From assembly GCA_003024175.1 (NCBI GenBank), contig MDYQ01000812.1, positions 1 through 64,000 on the forward strand: a stretch of 64,000 bases of DNA. The letters are read 5' to 3'. Below are positions 11,481 to 22,937 of this stretch, one piece after another. Made by a program: the position numbers and the translations under genes. Each line of letters starts with the position of its first letter. The stretch's first letter is position 1. Under the pieces are notes generated by a model. The model was not told the origin of the DNA and searched no databases. It saw nothing but the letters and a program-made list of their open reading frames with translations. This stretch comes from Planoprotostelium fungivorum (taxonomy: Eukaryota > Evosea > Variosea > Cavosteliida > Cavosteliaceae).

Positions 11481-11934
11481 GGTAGTGCTGTTCCGTATTG
11501 ATCGTTGCGGTGTGATCGGAAAGATCAAAAATTCGCAATTCTTCGCTGAATCACATCGTACAAAGGCATGTTGCTCCCCTTCTACTATGTATTAGAGATC
11601 CTCTTCTTAATTTGGAACTCTACGTTCATGAAAGTAGTGCCTCTACCAATCCCTTGATTACATCAAGTGAGTGATAATGATACTTGATGTACGAGTGAAT
11701 CGAATGAATTCCTCATTGTCATCAACAAGGACATCATGAGCACAGCTAGGCTGGATAATACTGAACACATCGCGTTGTAGAGATCTGAGTTTTCGTCGAA
11801 CACCCAACAAAAGCGAGCACGTGCTGATGAGCACACTGCTCTTCAGATCAGGAACAAAGATTCGATCATTCACACAATCACGACTCACGTTAGGGCAAAC
11901 GAGAACACATCACACCACATCACCTTTACAAAAG
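11481..11934. other. Divergent intergenic region between OGFr-like and NIF3-like genes
   Basis: The interval separates two divergently transcribed genes and should hold both promoters. A minus-strand frame at 11658-11888 (76 codons) has no recognisable domain and is not supported by splicing context. No TATA-like box or other element stands out. Confidence 0.5.
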
Positions 11935-13729
11935 ATGGAAGAAGCTAACCCCCTCGGTGACGTCAGTCTTTGACGATCGTACTCTTCTCACTCACACAGA
12001 TCGCGATCGAAACCGGAGTGTCGCGCGATCACGAACAGAGAAGACAGAATGGACCCACCTTCGAGAAGAGTGAGTCACCATCGAGATGGATGTCACAGAA
12101 CTAAAGTGAGGCGAAGGAGAACACTCGGAGAAGAAGGAACCAGCAGTCAGGACACCTTCCGTCATGAAACCATTTGTCCTCCCAAACGATCCGCAACCAG
12201 ATGGAGCTGACATGCACGAGAGTCTGTTAGAGCTCATGAAAGAGACCGATGTACCCAAGATGCAGGTGAAGGGAGAATAGGAAGATGATCTCTGAGGGCA
12301 TTCAGAAAGTCATCGATGCATTAGAGATCTTGTTACCACCCGCGAAAGAAGAGATGAGACTGTATCACACTCCGAGATCAGACATGTCTCGTCTGGAGGC
12401 CTCGAGCATCGTTCTGTCTATCGAACCGAATGATGGTGTCTACGATCTCATGTCCCAGAGAAGACAAGCCGACCTCACTTTCCTGCACAGACCTTTCAAC
12501 CTCAACCGAAGAAACGTCCCCAGAACATCCTCAGTCACTTCCAGTCACATCCGTTTCGATGAGGTGATCTCATTCTCCATCTTTCGACATCACATCGACG
12601 ATGATCCAGTTGTTGACTACGGGATGGAATCCCATACTGGCATTACGTTTGGGTATGGCCAACGATGTCTTCTGTGTGCAGGGTTTCAAGAACGATCCAG
12701 ATCGCAAGATCGGCCTCATAGGTGATCCTTTACACGACACAGAGCAGCTAGATTGAATCCATCTGCAGGAAAGTTGAAGACCCCAGTCAGCCGCAGACAA
12801 TTCCACGACCAAGTGGAGAGGGAATTCGAGGGAATCGAAGTGGCTCAGGTGAGTTCATCTTTCGATGACAAAGGATGACGTGTACAGATGGGAAATGAGG
12901 AAGAAGAGAAGGAGATGGTGCACACTGTGGGAATACTGAACGCACTGACACCAGACTTACTCCGTGACATCGAATCAGAGTGCAAGGAGGTGAGTGAGGG
13001 ATGGGAGATGTGGTCTGAGAGAACGAGTACAAGGTGGACATGCTCATCACGGGAGCACCCAGAGAGGTGGGATTGTTGGAAGCTTCGAAGATTGGATTCT
13101 CTGTATTGGCCGTGGGACACACTTCTTCAGAGTGGTGGGGCATCAAGGTGGGTCTTTCGATGGGTTCATCCGTACGTTGATATGTTGCTTCTTCTGTTCA
13201 TTCTCTATCTGATCTGTTCGCCTTATTCGTCGCAGGAATTGAGAAACATTCTGGCCCGGCTCTTCACGGGAGCAAAGGTGACGTACGAGAGGGAGATAAA
13301 ATTGAAGAAGAGAACAGATCCACGTTGTAGAACCAGAGATGGAAGAGACGAACGAGAAGATCAGTTACACGGACGAGAACGGCATCGAGTACGTCATGGA
13401 TGAAGGAAAGAAGCAGAAACGAACGAGGAGAGGCAACAGCGCACGCAGGAATAACGAAAAATCCTCGTCATCCAGAGGCAAGGAAGAGACCAGGGGTGAT
13501 TCGCAGAGGGGAAGGAGAGAAGAGAAGAACGTAGGATCACCTGAGGCAAAGCACGAAACGAAGAAGAGGTGACGATGAGTCTGAAGTTGAGCTGAAGTGG
13601 AGCAGAAGAGAGAGCAGAGGAAGGGATAACGGAAGAGAGACGGGGAAGAGTGAAGGATTCAAATCGAAGCCGATGAACCCACAGGCAGCTGTCTTTGGTG
13701 GAAAGCCTTCCGTAGTCGACGCAAAATAA
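11935..13729 (+). CDS. NIF3/DUF34 family protein with charged C-terminal extension
   Basis: NIF3 (DUF34) proteins are conserved metal-binding proteins, usually toroidal hexamers; the biochemical role is unsettled. The N-terminal lobe shows 'ISEGIQKVIDALEILLPPA', then 'ADLTFLHRPFNLN' in place of the usual HHP metal loop. 'DVFCVQGFKNDPDRKIGLIG' follows. The C-terminal lobe is diagnostic: 'KVDMLITGAPREVGLLEA', 'GFSVLAVGHTSSEWWGIKE' and 'LARLFTGAKVTYE'. The chosen start, MEEANPLDRDRNRS, gives an Arg-rich leader; a start at MKPFVLPNDP (12164) is the alternative. Beyond the domain the sequence is disordered and R/G/S/E-rich (TRRGNSARRNNEK). One frame ends at 13572. A second coding-like stretch (13568-13729) ends PQAAVFGGKPSVVDAK and resembles the tail of an RNA-binding protein. 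Whether that tail belongs to this transcript is not settled. Confidence 0.75.
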
Positions 13730-13801
13730 GCGAATAAAATGCGCAAGGAGCAAGTTGAATATCAGTGCATTATTGATATACAATCTAAATTTGAGAGCAA
13801 G

Positions 13802-14965
13802 ATGGGAGCGGGCACCTCGCGTGTGAATCCAGAGGGAGAGTCACCACTAGAGCCCAAGACACCATATCAGGTTGGTATCGTGAGTGGTTTCACACGTGCA
13901 GCTCTCTTTATCACTTGTGAGACATCATCGAAGAGGTCTAAGCTGAATCGCACGTCAGACTATCTTGAGGACAATTTCGACCAGTGCGGACGTGAACTGG
14001 GAGCTGCGATCTGCAAATTACCTCGTCTGATTTCACAGTATGATAAGGACATCAACAGCCCCCTATACGGGGTCGTCGCTGTGAGGTGCATGGGCGATAT
14101 GAAGCAAGGCTGATGACGAGGTAGCTCACCGGTCTACCAATCAGTCTTCGACTCTTCTGCAGCACCTTTCGCATACACTGAAGTCCACGGACACCAAGAA
14201 TACTCTCATTTTCCCGCCACTGGCGGACACATCTTCATCAATCTGAAGGCAGACCGAAGAGATCTGCTCTTTTCTGTCGCAAGATCCTTCTTAGATCAGG
14301 TGAAACTCATCCGTGTCGATGGAAACTCCATCATCAAGAGCGTCTCTGAGACAGAGGGTTTCGTCTACGAAGTTGGTGATGAGAAGTATCATCTCATCCA
14401 AATTCACAATGAAACAGGAGAGAACGGCTTCGGCAGAGACTTGACCGGATTCGAGGATGGAACGAAGAACCCACGAACGCTAGAGGCACAAATTCAGGCA
14501 GCCATAGTACCTCTTCGAAGTGGCAGCTATGTTCTGGTTCAGAAGTGGATCCACGATCTGACTTCATGGGAGAAACAGACGGAGTCACAACAAGAGTGCA
14601 TCGTGGGAAGGAAGAAGGTGAGATGACGAAGAATAATGATCTGATGTCTTCAGACGGACTCGGCCAAGCTGGACCCCAACCCCCCAACATCCCACGTCTC
14701 TCTCGTGGACCTCGGAAAGAGGAAGATTGTGAGACATTCCATGCCCTTCGGTAGCGCATCAGAGCACGGTCTGTACTTCTTGGCTTACTCGTCCGATTTG
14801 GACAGAATGGACGAGATGCTGCAGAATATGATCTCTGCATCCAAAGGAAACAGTGCGATGGACCTGATGAAGTATTCACGATGTGTGATGGGTCAATACT
14901 ATTATGCTCCTTCCGCGGGTGAGATGGAGAGGTATCTGAATCAGACGGAGAATGAATGTTTGTGA
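13802..14965 (+). CDS. DyP-type heme peroxidase
   Basis: Dye-decolorising peroxidases use heme and H2O2 to oxidise phenols and dyes. Family motifs are visible in order: 'PYQVGIVSGFTRAALFI' at the N-terminus, 'VHGHQEYSHFPATGGHIFI', the signature 'DLTGFEDGTKNP' with the catalytic Asp of the GXXDG motif, 'GSYVLVQKWIHDL', and 'GKRKIVRHSMPFG' with the conserved Arg. 'GLYFLAYSSDLDRM' and 'GQYYYAPSAGEM' follow. No signal peptide is seen, so the enzyme is probably cytosolic or peroxisomal. The start is taken at MGAGTSRVNP, the usual N-terminal position; an upstream in-frame ATG at 13739 would add 21 residues. An intron of about 36 nt before 'TDSAKLDPNPPTSHV' is clear. The first intron (about 14080-14160) is less exactly placed. 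The gene is convergent with the F-box gene (57 bp between stops). Confidence 0.92.
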
Positions 14966-15022
14966 TTGTATCCTTGTATTTATTTCTTTGTACATCACAG
15001 ATCAGACACGATCTTCTTGACG

Positions 15023-16779
15023 TCAATCGCTCTGGACACCAACCGATGTCTCTCGATCTTCGGGATACCATTTGGCCCCCTTCTTGCGGTGTAGATCCAC
15101 TGATGGCGTCATAAGACACATCAATCCTATCTCATCCTCACCTTGTTTTGCAACTCGTACGTGACAAAATTGGTCTGTCGCGACATTGAGACAATGAAAC
15201 GTTACATCAACCCACCTGAGTGTATCCCCACACGCTCTTGAGATCCGGTGAATTTTCGAAGAGAAACTTGAGGAATACTTCGCAATTCTTTGCATCGCAT
15301 CAGAAGAGAGAAGGGTAGGATCTCTCACATCGACGAATTCTTTTGCGAAAGATCTGGTGGGTTCGGGTTGGTAGCCGTGGGGCATGAGAGTCATGTTCCT
15401 GATGCGATTGACGTTCTTCAAGTGCAAGAAGGCTCCTCGGACCACCTTCCACTTCATTGGATCCACCTGAATCTGTTAGTCATCAAAGTGAACCGATCTC
15501 ACCTTCAGATTCTCTAAATAAGTGATAGATGTGGGAACAGAAGAGATCAAGAGGTTGATATCAGAGATTTCCTTGCATAGGTACAGTCTCCTCAACTCAG
15601 TATGTCTGATCAGTTGCTGGCACAGTGTTTCGAGGTATTGCGTGATGATGGTACCTGACATCGTCATCAGTGGTTGACGATGGAGATGATGGATCGCAAG
15701 ATGTGAAATGATCAGATTTGACGTGATTCACCTGAATATTGTAGATCCACCGTGTCGATTGGTCTCAGCTGTCCATTCCGCATCGGTTTCAACAAGAAGA
15801 TGGTGTCTTCTATGTTGCCTAACTCAATCTTCCTCAAGTTGGGTAACGCATCCGGGCTCAAATATCGCCCGAATGCTCCACCAGCTGGGTTACTCAAGTA
15901 CAACTGCATTTCGTCAACTCTTTCATCATCTTGATGTTCTTTACCTCTTGGAGGTGTTTGTGTTGATTCAAGAAAGAAGACATTCCCATCTGATCGAATG
16001 GAAAGGGTAATTTGAGGGAGGTCAAGAAAGGCCACACATCGGTCAATCGATCAAACTGTATGCGATCGTGGAAATGAGGGATCAGTGACAGCGATTGGAG
16101 GTGAGAGCATGCAGAGAGGGAGGAAAAGAGTTGCTCCCATTCACTGAGGGGTCGGCTGAGTTCAGAACGGATGTGGATGCTCCGTAGCGTCCCGTTCAAA
16201 CTCTTCAAGAAAGCAGGAGAGTTTCCAGCCCAGGAGAGAGAAGAGCAGTTGATGTCGAGGTCTCTGCAGGTGACAGGTCTGGGCAATGTCCAGATGGCAT
16301 CGTCCCACATCTTCCTGTACCAGCAGAATCTCTCCATCCTCTGGCACAGATTGAATATGTTTCGTAAGGAGGAGACGAAGTCCAGCTCCTCAGAGAAGTT
16401 CTCATCTCTGACGAGGTCGTGTTTGTCTTTCAGTTGGTCGTAGATGGTGATGGTGTGAACCCACAGGGCTCGGTGACGTTCCGTCGATAGATGAGGTAAG
16501 GCATTGTTCCGTGCTGGAGTCAACTGTTTGTCGTTATAGACAAGGAAGAATCAGTCACTAACCTTGAGATGTCGATACCGAAGGCGCATTATGGTGGGTT
16601 GAGCGGCTTCGTACCATTTCTTACAGACGGTCAACAGAGGAAATAGGTTCACACTCTCTTCTGCAGTGGTCTGTTGAAATCAGCACATCAAGGATGGTTT
16701 CCATCGAGGAGGTGATGTTCACCTTTGATATGATTAAACCAACAACGTCACAGCTCAGTTGATTGAAATGATCCGTCAT
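15023..16779 (-). CDS. F-box-like protein with leucine-rich C-terminal region
   Basis: Exon 1, from ATG 16779, encodes MTDHFNQLSCDVVGLIISK. Splicing joins it to TTAEESVNLFPLLTVCKKW, matching an F-box: a short helix pair with conserved L, V and W (CKKWYEAAQP). F-box proteins normally link substrates to SCF ubiquitin ligases through Skp1. The rest (15023-16523) has irregular leucine-rich segments, such as 'SHLQSLSLIPHF', 'FLTSLKLPF' and 'ELRRLYLCKEI', in the spacing of degenerate LRRs. Such segments often form the substrate-binding part. No closer family is recognised. At least four introns are present, and the C-terminal exon (15023-15466) has no recognised domain. The neighbouring membrane-protein gene (stop 17019) lies behind its start. 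Confidence 0.65.
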
Positions 16780-17018
16780 TCACGTCGTGTCGTGTTGATG
16801 TGGAATTTCCTAATGATGTAATTGACGGAAATGAATCACAACGACAACAGCAACACTTGAACTCTTCGATTTATTGCCTGCTCAATTCGAAAAAGGCGCC
16901 GACGAACACGTCTTCACATTCCCTCCTTCAATCCACCATTCTCCTGTGTCTCCGTGTGAGTCACTTCATCTTCTTCTTCATCACCATGCATCTTACCCAA
17001 CGAATCAGATTGCGACAA

Positions 17019-17750
17019 TCAAACGTAGCGGACTTGTTTCTTCTTCATGCCATATATACACGTACCAAAGAAGGTGACGCCCATGATGCTGAAATAAATA
17101 ATGACCGTGGCCAAGCTCAAATTGTACAGATGTTTCTCCTGCACAGATGATCAGCTATACGACAGAAGATGGAAGGTGTGATGGATGAAATGACTCACAC
17201 AGACGTCCACTCGAGCCACCCAACTGGCACCGATGCAGATCCAGATGAGAAAGAAGATGAACAAGAAGAAGGTGCAGCAGTTGGTCACCATCTTGAAGCC
17301 ATTATAGGCCGTCTTGACTCTCGTTCCATCCTCTGCATGACTGTAAAAGTGGTTGCATAGGAGGAATCCACCACCCACACCAAAGACAAAGAGCTCGGCG
17401 ACGAGAATCACTGAGGATGGTGTCAATGATAAGGAAGAGAAGAACTATCGGAAATAAAGTCTCACCAATGACAAATAGTCGGAGAGGTTTGTCGCAATCA
17501 TCGTCTAGTAAGAGGACGACCAACTGTGCCAAGATGAGAAATGTGAAGAGAAGAACCAGAAGGATCTGACTGGGTAATAAGAGCATGCTGCATGCGTTGT
17601 CAGCGTTGTCAGAGGGATCTATCGTTTGGCCATTTGAACACAAATCAGCTCTCAATCGACAGATATATTGCAACATTCGTCTCACCTCTTATGAAAACGA
17701 AAGCGCGTCTTTTTCTCCTCCTCTAAGGCTGACATATCGTCATCATCCAT
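17019..17750 (-). CDS. Small multi-pass membrane protein, unrecognised
   Basis: The start is MDDDDMSALEEEKKTRFRFHKR at 17750, an acidic then basic cytosolic N-terminus. Hydrophobic segments follow: 'ILLVLLFTFLILAQLVVLLL' (about 17550), 'VILVAELFVFGVGGGFLL' (about 17390), 'CTFFLFIFFLIWICIG' (about 17260) and 'ATVIIYFSIMGVTFFG' (about 17070). That is four likely membrane passes in roughly 190 residues. The C-terminus, MKKKQVRYV, is basic and ends at TGA 17019-17021. Short Cys-containing loops lie between passes 1 and 2. No family could be named; a tetraspanin-like or Marvel-like fold is possible but lacks the signature residues. The hydrolase gene stop lies 163 bp upstream on the same strand. 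Confidence 0.6.
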
Positions 17751-17912
17751 GATTGGCAACATGTCTGGATCTATCTATCGTCTCAGCAGTAACTCTTATC
17801 TCCTCCTCTTTAGGAGTTGCTTGACTGCCTCTCCCGCCAATTCAGTCCGGTCGTCGGTTCTCTTTGTCTATTCTACAACGAAAAACTCCGCCAAATAACG
17901 TTTATTATAGCA

Positions 17913-19317
17913 CTACTGCTCTCCTGCCTTCTTCTCTCTCAGCATGGCCCTCTCAAAGTTTCTGAATAAGGCCTTGTTGAACTCTTCCTTGTTCTCTTGG
18001 TTGATACCGTGGCCTGAGCCGTGGAACACAATGTACTCTGCAGGCACCAGGATGTCGTTCAATATCCCACTGTTCTCCCATCTGACCAGCTTGTCCTCAT
18101 CTCCAGTCATGATCAAAATGGGTGCACCTGTTCTCTTCAATTTTACTTCTCACGCGTCATTTCTCACCTGAATCACGGATGACATTCAGTCTAGCTTCAG
18201 TGACGTAATGTGTGGATACGGCTGAAAATTGTCCCAAGAAGGTGGCCAGCCTGTTCATCGTTATTGGAAGTTCTTTGAAATAAAATGGAAAGTGATGGAC
18301 AATAGCTCGCCTGGGTGGACCATCGAGGCGTGATCTCTCTACGGAAGACTTCCAGTATCTCTCGTGATACTCTGGTACTGCCAAGTGTTTCTGTCGAATT
18401 GTTCAACATCATTCACGATTTCCTCTGCAGTTGACAGAGAATCAACTCACGTCTGAGAACAAGATGGGGAGGCCAACCTTGGCCCTCTCTTCTGGATCTT
18501 TGATTGTCAAGGAAGTCAAGATTCCTTTCACACCAGCCAACTGTATCTCAACGTCAATCGATGGATGATAGAACGAGACATTTGAATGAATGGGAACGAT
18601 ATTTACCGGTGCGAATGCATAACGACCACCGGCGTGAGTGCAGGACAGAGCGAGGGAGAGCATCTTTGGATAGGAGGCTGGTCGATTGGGGTTGGTCAGA
18701 GCGTAAGCGATCTCTTGTGAGATCATACCACCTGATTCACCATCAGGCGATCGGATTCATGAATGGTGATGAAAGACGATGACGTACCCATGGATATACC
18801 AACAAGGTGAAATTGAGACCAACCTAAATGTTGTACTAATTCGATGGCATCTTCTGCCAGCAGCTTTGTTGTGCACCTGTCATTCGATCACGAGAGTGAG
18901 AGTGAGATGATCTAACAAACCTTCCAGACCAAGGCTCTGACTTGGCCACACCGCGGTTGTCGAACACAACGACCTCATAATCGTCGTTGAACATGTCGTC
19001 TGTCTCATTCTCTGGGAAGTATTCTGTGGGCTGGACTTTACGAAACGCGTTGACCTGACAGCGTCAAAAGATAGTGTATACTCTTTCATCTCACCTGCGT
19101 GCGCCAACCTCTGTGAGAGATTAGGAATCCTGCGTGTTGATCAGATGGATGCATCATTATACAACCCAGACTCACCCATCACGAAAAGAACCTTGTTGGG
19201 TCCGTTTCCGTGCTTCTCATAGAAGATGGTTGTTGGGATTCCCCTAGACTCTCCTACCTGGACTAGCATGAGCAACGAACGAGTCGTATTGAACCAAATT
19301 ACCTTTGTGTATGGCAT
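17913..19317 (-). CDS. Alpha/beta-hydrolase fold protein
   Basis: After splicing, MPYTK|VGESRGIPTTIF begins a typical alpha/beta hydrolase. 'KVLFVMG' and 'VVVFDNRGVAKSEPW' form strand 3 and the oxyanion region. 'HLGWSQFHLVGISMGG' carries the nucleophile elbow (Ser in G-x-S-x-G). 'APILIMTGDEDKLVRW' carries the acid, and 'HGSGHGINQENKEEF' carries the catalytic His. The full triad is therefore present, so this is probably an active esterase, lipase or haloperoxidase-like enzyme; the substrate is unknown. A hydrophobic cap region lies between the Ser and the Asp ('ALTNPNRPASYPKMLSLALS'). No signal peptide is seen. At least seven introns interrupt the gene. The stop is TAG at 17913-17915. Confidence 0.88.
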
Positions 19318-19593
19318 TGTTGTTTCTTTGCTGACCTAATCGATCTCACTGGACTTGAACACGGAGGAACTCTGTTTTTCCGTAATTTCTCCGACATGGG
19401 TCCCGCCACTCTCCGCGATTCAACATGAAAGAGGTGATTCATTGAAATGTACCACAGTGACACCACGAGGTATCAGAGAAGAACAAGATGTATCTCAATC
19501 AGTGCAAGTGATGATGAGCGTGGGTCAAAGTCAAAAGTCAAGAGTGATCATATTCAAACCAATTTATTGAGTAGCCATTCATTCATTCTATAA

Positions 19594-20523
19594 TCAAATG
19601 GGTAGAGACTGAAAAGTGGAAACAGCAAGGAAAGGATGAGATGCAGGCAGCTCTTTTGTGCCTGGTCGAACAGACAACACGCATCTCATTCCAACCTTGG
19701 TGGCTGCCTCAGCCTCCAATATATTGTCCGTGACAAACAACACTTCTTCTGCTCTTATCTCTCTTCCCTTCTCGTTGATATCCTTCAGTATGTTCTCGTA
19801 GCTCTGACTCTCCGTCTGATGCATGATCAGTGATCAGAGACACAACGATGTGAAGTTACCTTCAGACCCGATGTGGTGTCGTAATGACCGACGAGATAAG
19901 GTGATAGATCACCGTAGAGGGTGTGAGCGAAGAGGAGCTTTTGGGCTCCGATCGATCCAGATGAGTAAATGTAGATGGGAACAGCTTTCGATTTCCACCT
20001 CTCAAACGAGGGAAGAACATCTTCATAGATACTGTGTGCATTTCAGCGGGACACATGATTGATGCTCACTGTGCTTTGATCTGGCCGCTTGCATAACCAT
20101 CTTTCCACATGTGGCCTTGAAGGGCTTTCAGTGCTGTCGATTTTCGGTCCACATCCATCTGGCTCAGGACATTCTTCACTGCATCATCCAATCGTTCTTG
20201 CGTCAATCCATCGCCCTTGTTGAAATTGAAAAGAGGGAATCCTTCAGATCGTCAGATCTGTCTGTGTTCTTCGTCTACCTTTGTCTCCCTTCGCATCATC
20301 TTCGATGGACAGTCCAGATAGGTGTGCTAGATCTTCTTGCGTCTGTGAAGTAGACCACGTCGATTCTAAATAGAAACGGAGGTGCTGACGAATGTATGGG
20401 AATAATTCCTCAGCCACAAAAGAGATGGATGTTGTCGTTCCTTCTATATCCAACAGAACGAGTTTGATATCTGATGGAACGGGTTGAACAGTTGGATGGT
20501 GCGTGATGCGCACCTGTGCTCAT
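19594..20523 (-). CDS. Enolase-phosphatase E1 (methionine salvage)
   Basis: This HAD-family enzyme (MtnC, ENOPH1 or yeast Utr4) converts 2,3-diketo-5-methylthiopentyl-1-phosphate to acireductone in the methionine salvage pathway. The first exon is only ATGAGCACAG. A 44-nt intron precedes 'DIKLVLLDIEGTTTSISFV', which carries the diagnostic DIEGTT catalytic loop of the E1 group. Further matches are 'LYGDLSPYLVGHYDTTSG', followed by 'ESQSYENILKDI' and 'EVLFVTDNILEAEAATKVG'. The last is the HAD motif with the acidic pair (TDN), and it runs into 'VLSVRPGTKEL'. The stop is TGA at 19594-19596. Length and motif order match the family. No other methionine-salvage gene is nearby. Confidence 0.92.
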
Positions 20524-21053
20524 CTCTGAATAAAACTTCTTTTTGAAATTGAAAATATTGTCCTACACAAGCGACATCAGCAGATGACAATCATAAGAGC
20601 AATACAGAGATTATTTACTGTTGGCATGGTTCTCAATCGCCAGTAACGAAAGACGAATGGTCTCCGAGACTGGTGGTGAGATCGACATCATCAACAGAAC
20701 ATCTAATAGTTATCAAATGATTGACTGAGAGATTCAGGTCCCATTTGTGAAGTGGAGACGGCCATCTGAAGACATTGAGAGCAGACGGTAAACTTCTCTT
20801 GGAACTACCTGCCGTCTTCAACCAGTGGTTATAACCACTCGCTTTACCCCAACTTGCGCATCCCATTCCAACCTACGTACAATGACGAGGAATCTCAGCG
20901 ACATCTCATCATCCTGAGACCGTGCCGTCCACTGACGCGCACGGGTATAAGAAACATCGAAATTTCACCCATATCACCCGAGCTTACGTGCAGCAAATAC
21001 CAGCTCTCAACATCATACTTCACACCCCACTCACGCACACGCACACGAAGGAG
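20524..21053. other. Divergent intergenic region between E1 phosphatase and ferritin-like gene
   Basis: The region presumably holds both promoters. A TATA-like word, GGTATAAG, lies at about 20944, some 110 bp before the ferritin-like start, and is a candidate core promoter. A minus-strand frame (20633-20866, MGCASWGKASGYNHW...) of 77 codons has no recognisable domain; it may be a small gene or chance. Confidence 0.45.
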
Positions 21054-22854
21054 AATGAAGGTACAACTGCTCATCCTCGCCCTCTTGGCTCTCGTCTTTG
21101 GACAAAACAACGGCACTACCAACGGCACCACCACCACTAACGGCACTGATTACCACTATGCTTCCTTCGTCAACGATAACTACGTCCTCAACTTTGCTCT
21201 CACTCTCGAAAACTTCGAAGCCGCCATGTACGCACGTGCCGTCAGCAGGTGATCATCATCAGATCACCACCACATCACTATCACATCCAACACGCACCAT
21301 GTCACGCCCTACATCGTCACCTAACCCCCTCCAGTTTCAATTCTTCCTCCTTCACCGCAGCCGGCCTGAACAGCACGACCTACAGCTACATCCAGACTCT
21401 CGCCAGTCAGGAAGCCGCTCACGCCTCGGCCATCAACTACACCCTCACCTCCAGAGGTTACCCCTCCGTTCAGCCTTGCGTCTACAACTTCCCCCAGGGT
21501 ATCTACAACAACGTCAGGTCCTTCCTCTCCTTCGCCGCACGCGTCGAACAGATCGGTGTCTCCGCTTACGTTGGAGCAGTTCCTTACATCAGCGATCCCG
21601 CCATATTAGAATACGCAGCCACCATAGCCACCGTGGAGGCCAGGCATTCGGCTTATCTCTACGCTCTCGATGGACAGTCTCCCTTTCCCAACGGAACCGA
21701 GCCCAGTCTGACGCCCACCGCTGTATACAACTCGGTGAGGGCTTACCTGGGCAACTGTCCCGCCACGGTATTGAACACATCTTACAATGGTACGGTCAGA
21801 GTCAACTCGAGCGAGCCCGTCTTCCCTCAGTACGCCAACGTCACTCGTCAGCTCAATTCCACCTATGCCGCCTCCACTCCCAACTCGGTCAACATCTCCG
21901 ATGCTGCCAGGGTGAGTTGTATCATCATCCTGGAGATTGACGATGAGACAGTTGAATGATGATCGCATTCTGAATCTAGCACTGTCCGTGGAGACCTTCT
22001 GCACTTACTTCTACAACACTTCTCTCTTCGGTGGTCCCATCAACGCCTCCGCATTCACCGCTGCGGGTTACAATGGAGACGCCCTCTACAACTATTACGT
22101 CACCATCTACCAACAGGAAGTGGCTCACGTTCAGGCCTTACGCATGGTACTCTCCTCCAGAGGTTCCACTTACGTACAGCCCTGCAACTACACCTTCCCC
22201 GCCACCGTCCGGATTGTAACCGAGTTCATTCGCTTGTCCCAAATCTTCGAGCTGGTCGGAGTTCGAGCTTACGATGGAACCATCTCTCTCATCTCGGAGA
22301 GTAGCCTTGCGGCCACTGCCGCTGCCGTGGAGGGCAGGCACTCTGCCTTCGTCTACAACCTGACGGGTCTGAGTCCATTCCCCAACGTGACGGACACACC
22401 TGCGACTCCAGCTGAGGTCATCGCTGCGGTGAGTCGTGTTGTCGTGGGAGAATTCTCATTGTTGAATCAGATCACACCTTACATCAGTAGCTGTCCCACT
22501 CCGAATGTGGAGGCCATCAGCAACCAGAGCATCTCGACTCTCAATCTCACCCTTCCTACCAACTTGGACTATTTCAACCAGTTCAACCAGACCTTGGCCA
22601 ACACCACTCCCAGCGGTGCTGCCGTCATCATTCCCGTCGCGAACGCAACGAACAGCTCTGGAACCAACGGCAGCCGCACCAACTCGAACGGCTCTGGCTC
22701 GACCAACTCGGTCTCAACTCCCGTTGGTTCTGTAGATTCTGCCTCTGAGACGTTCACCACGAACGGAAACTCTGGAGGTTCCATGTCGGGTGATGCCACC
22801 GTCCTCACTGGTGCCATCTTCCTCTCGGTCTCGGTCGCTGCCATGACTCTATAA
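21054..22854 (+). CDS. Secreted or GPI-anchored protein with two tandem ferritin-like domains
   Basis: MKVQLLILALLALVFGQ is a classical signal peptide. Two homologous ferritin-like modules of the Rds1/DUF4439-like type follow. The first spans 'DNYVLNFALTLENFEAAMY' to about 21720; the second spans 'DDRILNLALSVETFCTYFY' to about 22420. In each, helix pairs carry E...E-x-x-H type residues: 'QEAAHASAINY' and 'VEARHSAYLYAL' in the first, 'QEVAHVQALRM' and 'VEGRHSAFVYNL' in the second. A possible metal site is therefore kept in both. Many N-glycosylation sequons and a Ser/Thr/Gly-rich stalk precede a hydrophobic C-terminus (TGAIFLSVSVAAMTL), which fits a GPI anchor. Two introns are clear (about 21249-21332 and 21913-21950). 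Each module is bounded by an intron, suggesting internal duplication. Such proteins are known in fungi as stress- or sexual-development-linked cell-surface proteins. Confidence 0.85.
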
Positions 22855-22937
22855 CTCTCACGATAAATACGTCAACGTCATCTGCATGGTTTGAACTTTG
22901 TCTGTGTAGTGTGTCTTCTTCGCATAGAATTCGGTGA

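Noticed and set aside
11658-11888. Minus-strand frame with a DDNEE motif, considered as a response-regulator fragment
   Set aside because: Too short, and the other receiver-domain residues are absent.
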